Shown here: piece after piece, positions 7,489 through 8,816 of the stretch
Position numbering within the stretch: position 1 is the stretch's first letter
Layout: every line of letters begins with the position of its first letter
The notes under the pieces: model-generated
What the model was told of the DNA's origin: nothing
Seen by the model: only the letters and a program-made list of their open reading frames with translations
Database searches by the model: none
Translations under genes and position numbers: made by a program
NCBI GenBank assembly: GCA_946614685.1
Contig: CAMOHF010000034.1
Location: forward strand, 1-8,816
Length of the DNA stretch: 8,816 nt
Reading direction: 5' to 3'
Source: an uncultured Clostridia bacterium
GTDB lineage: Bacteria; Bacillota; Clostridia; Lachnospirales; Lachnospiraceae

Positions 7489-8352
7489 GTGCTTCTTAAG
7501 GACATGGAGACCGCATATGGTCTCAACAAAACAAAACATTGTATTTTCTATGTATCTGATATGGAAGAACTTCCTTCTTCGGGACATTTCCGCAAGATGG
7601 ATGAGGCACGCGGTATTATCGAGCAGATCAAGAAGGGACTCGGTAACTGCACGGTGAGAAAGTACGCCGAGTACGGCGGCGAGATCATCGATGCCGAAAC
7701 CATCGGCCTGGTATTTCCGGCGCACACATGGGGAATCTCCCTTGCGGTTCTTACATTCTTGCAGCATCTGAGATTCAGAAGAGGCGCTTATATCTACGCT
7801 GTCTGTGTAGGCGAGAGCGTATCCGCTGACTCAGCCTCCGTTATGAAAAAGAAACTGAAACTCTTAGAGCAGTTTACCCAGATTTTCGAGAAGCGCAGCG
7901 CGGGACATGCGTCCGACATTTTTGTGCGCTGCCGCGATATCAAAAGAAGTGTTGTGACGACCGAGGAGATCTTAAGGAACCGCGACATCGCAAGCGATGC
8001 GCGCCACGAAATTTCCACAGTGCTTGAAGGCGTTTTGTATCACAGCACGGATGCACTGACCGGTACCGAGTCTTCGGCCCCGAAGGCACGCGTGATCAGC
8101 GAGGAAGATGCGGATGCTATGTACCGTTCCCTTGTTCCCCGCGCGAGAAGAAGACTGCGTGAGTCGGGCGACGGAGTGATGAGAGACAGACGCTTCGGTG
8201 AGACTCGATACACAACGCTTGCCGGTTACGGTTCCACACATGAGACAAGACCGGCACAGTCCGTGATCTCCAAGGATCGCGATTATGTAGGCAGAAACAT
8301 TTACCTTGATGATGATGTATTTGCGGGTGTGAAATTATGCCGGGTTATGTAA
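7489..8352 (+). CDS. Flavodoxin-like protein with degenerate flavin loop, function unknown
   Basis: The product has 287 residues. The N-terminal half has a flavodoxin-like order. A first strand, KHCIFYVSDM, is at 16-25. A central strand and loop, IGLVFPAHTWG, is at 72-82, where flavodoxins of the EFR1/BilS type have a similar 'FPvyxxG' segment. The next helix, LAVLTFLQHLRF, is at 85-96, and a later strand, AYIYAVCVGES, at 100-110 corresponds to the second flavin-contacting loop. The usual T/S-x-T-G-N phosphate loop after strand one is not present (the region reads VSDMEELPSSGHF), so FMN binding is doubtful. The C-terminal part from about 185 is arginine-rich and has no domain I recognise. There is no signal peptide or membrane span. 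It lies directly behind tetR and overlaps the next gene by 16 bases, so it is probably co-expressed. The flavodoxin-like call is made by eye and is moderate; the gene itself is secure. Confidence 0.72.
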   Translation: MLLKDMETAYGLNKTKHCIFYVSDMEELPSSGHFRKMDEARGIIEQIKKGLGNCTVRKYAEYGGEIIDAETIGLVFPAHTWGISLAVLTFLQHLRFRRGAYIYAVCVGESVSADSASVMKKKLKLLEQFTQIFEKRSAGHASDIFVRCRDIKRSVVTTEEILRNRDIASDARHEISTVLEGVLYHSTDALTGTESSAPKARVISEEDADAMYRSLVPRARRRLRESGDGVMRDRRFGETRYTTLAGYGSTHETRPAQSVISKDRDYVGRNIYLDDDVFAGVKLCRVM

Positions 8353-8816
8353 TGCACATGGCTATGGCGGAGACGATGATCTCCAACGGTCTATTTCCCG
8401 ACCGTACATCGGCGGATCTGTTTCGATTAGGCAGTGTCGCACCGGACGCACTGACCGTGGGAGAACCTCCGGTCAAGCAAATCAGCCATTTCTGGAACAA
8501 AACCTCCTTACAACACCTGAAACGTACACCGGATCTGCACACCTTCCTTCACGCTTATGGCGAGCATCTTGCGGATCCGTACGTTTTCGGGTACTACGGA
8601 CACTTGTTCCTGGACACATATTTTGTAGATGAGTACTGGGGCAGACATTTTATCTTCCTGAATGATAGGATGGATGAGGAGGAAGGTTACGATGAGGTGA
8701 CGTTCGTAAAGCTTGTCGATACGGGCGAGATTTTTTCACGCACGGACTTCTTCTCGGATCGACTGTATTACGGAGACTATGATCGAATGAACGCTACGTT
8801 CGTTCGCGAGTATGAT
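8337..8816 (+). CDS. Zinc-dependent phospholipase C-like protein, 3' partial
   Basis: The frame is open from ATG 8337 to the right edge (160 codons), with the end outside the window. The beginning MPGYVMHMAMAE, then LGSVAPDA at 31-38, SHFW at 50-53 and YYGHLFLDTYF at 86-96 follow the spacing of the zinc-dependent phospholipase C / S1-P1 nuclease-like family. Candidate metal ligands are His7, Asp37, His51, His89 and Asp93. There is no signal peptide, so unlike secreted clostridial alpha-toxins it is probably cytoplasmic. Many such short homologues are of unknown substrate. ATG 8337 has GGGTG at 8325-8329 seven bases upstream. It overlaps the previous gene by 16 bases. ATG 8352 overlaps the previous stop as TAATG and is a possible alternative, but using it would lose the MPGYV start typical of the family as I recall it, so I prefer 8337. 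The family call is made by motif only. Confidence 0.7.
   Translation, partial: MPGYVMHMAMAETMISNGLFPDRTSADLFRLGSVAPDALTVGEPPVKQISHFWNKTSLQHLKRTPDLHTFLHAYGEHLADPYVFGYYGHLFLDTYFVDEYWGRHFIFLNDRMDEEEGYDEVTFVKLVDTGEIFSRTDFFSDRLYYGDYDRMNATFVREYD

Overview
The window looks like part of a chromosome from a Bacillota bacterium, most likely class Clostridia and plausibly Lachnospiraceae. This is judged from protein resemblance (AddA-type recombination helicase, short QueF, bifunctional FolC, a zinc-ribbon/TPR membrane protein), strong Shine-Dalgarno sites and tight gene packing. The taxon is inferred and no database was consulted. All supported genes lie on the + strand. I see no tRNA, rRNA, CRISPR array, insertion sequence or phage gene.

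Region 1 (bases 1-6609) reads as one compact operon, entered partway through its first gene. The order is: addA (5' end outside the window), queF (ATGA overlap with addA), folC (5-base gap), an untracked 56-codon gene (ATGA overlap with folC), and a zinc-ribbon/TPR protein with one membrane span (2-base gap). The operon links double-strand break repair, queuosine precursor synthesis, folate polyglutamylation and a membrane protein of unknown role. It ends at a strong intrinsic terminator at 6614-6663.

Region 2 (6664-6853) is a short AT-rich intergenic stretch. It holds a near-consensus sigma-70/SigA promoter, TTGAAA-17-TATAAT at 6786-6814.

Region 3 (6854-8816) is a second transcription unit driven by that promoter. 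It encodes a TetR-family regulator, a protein with a degenerate flavodoxin-like N-terminal half, and the start of a protein resembling the zinc-dependent phospholipase C family, which runs off the right edge. Stop and start codons are adjacent or overlap, so the three are probably co-transcribed. The TetR protein may control its own unit.

The points most worth a second look are the small gene at 5303-5473, the uncertain topology of the zinc-ribbon/TPR protein, the roughly 28-residue insertion in FolC, and the TetR/flavodoxin-like/zinc-PLC-like cassette, whose substrate is unknown. I found no clear evidence for a wholly new defence or mobile system.
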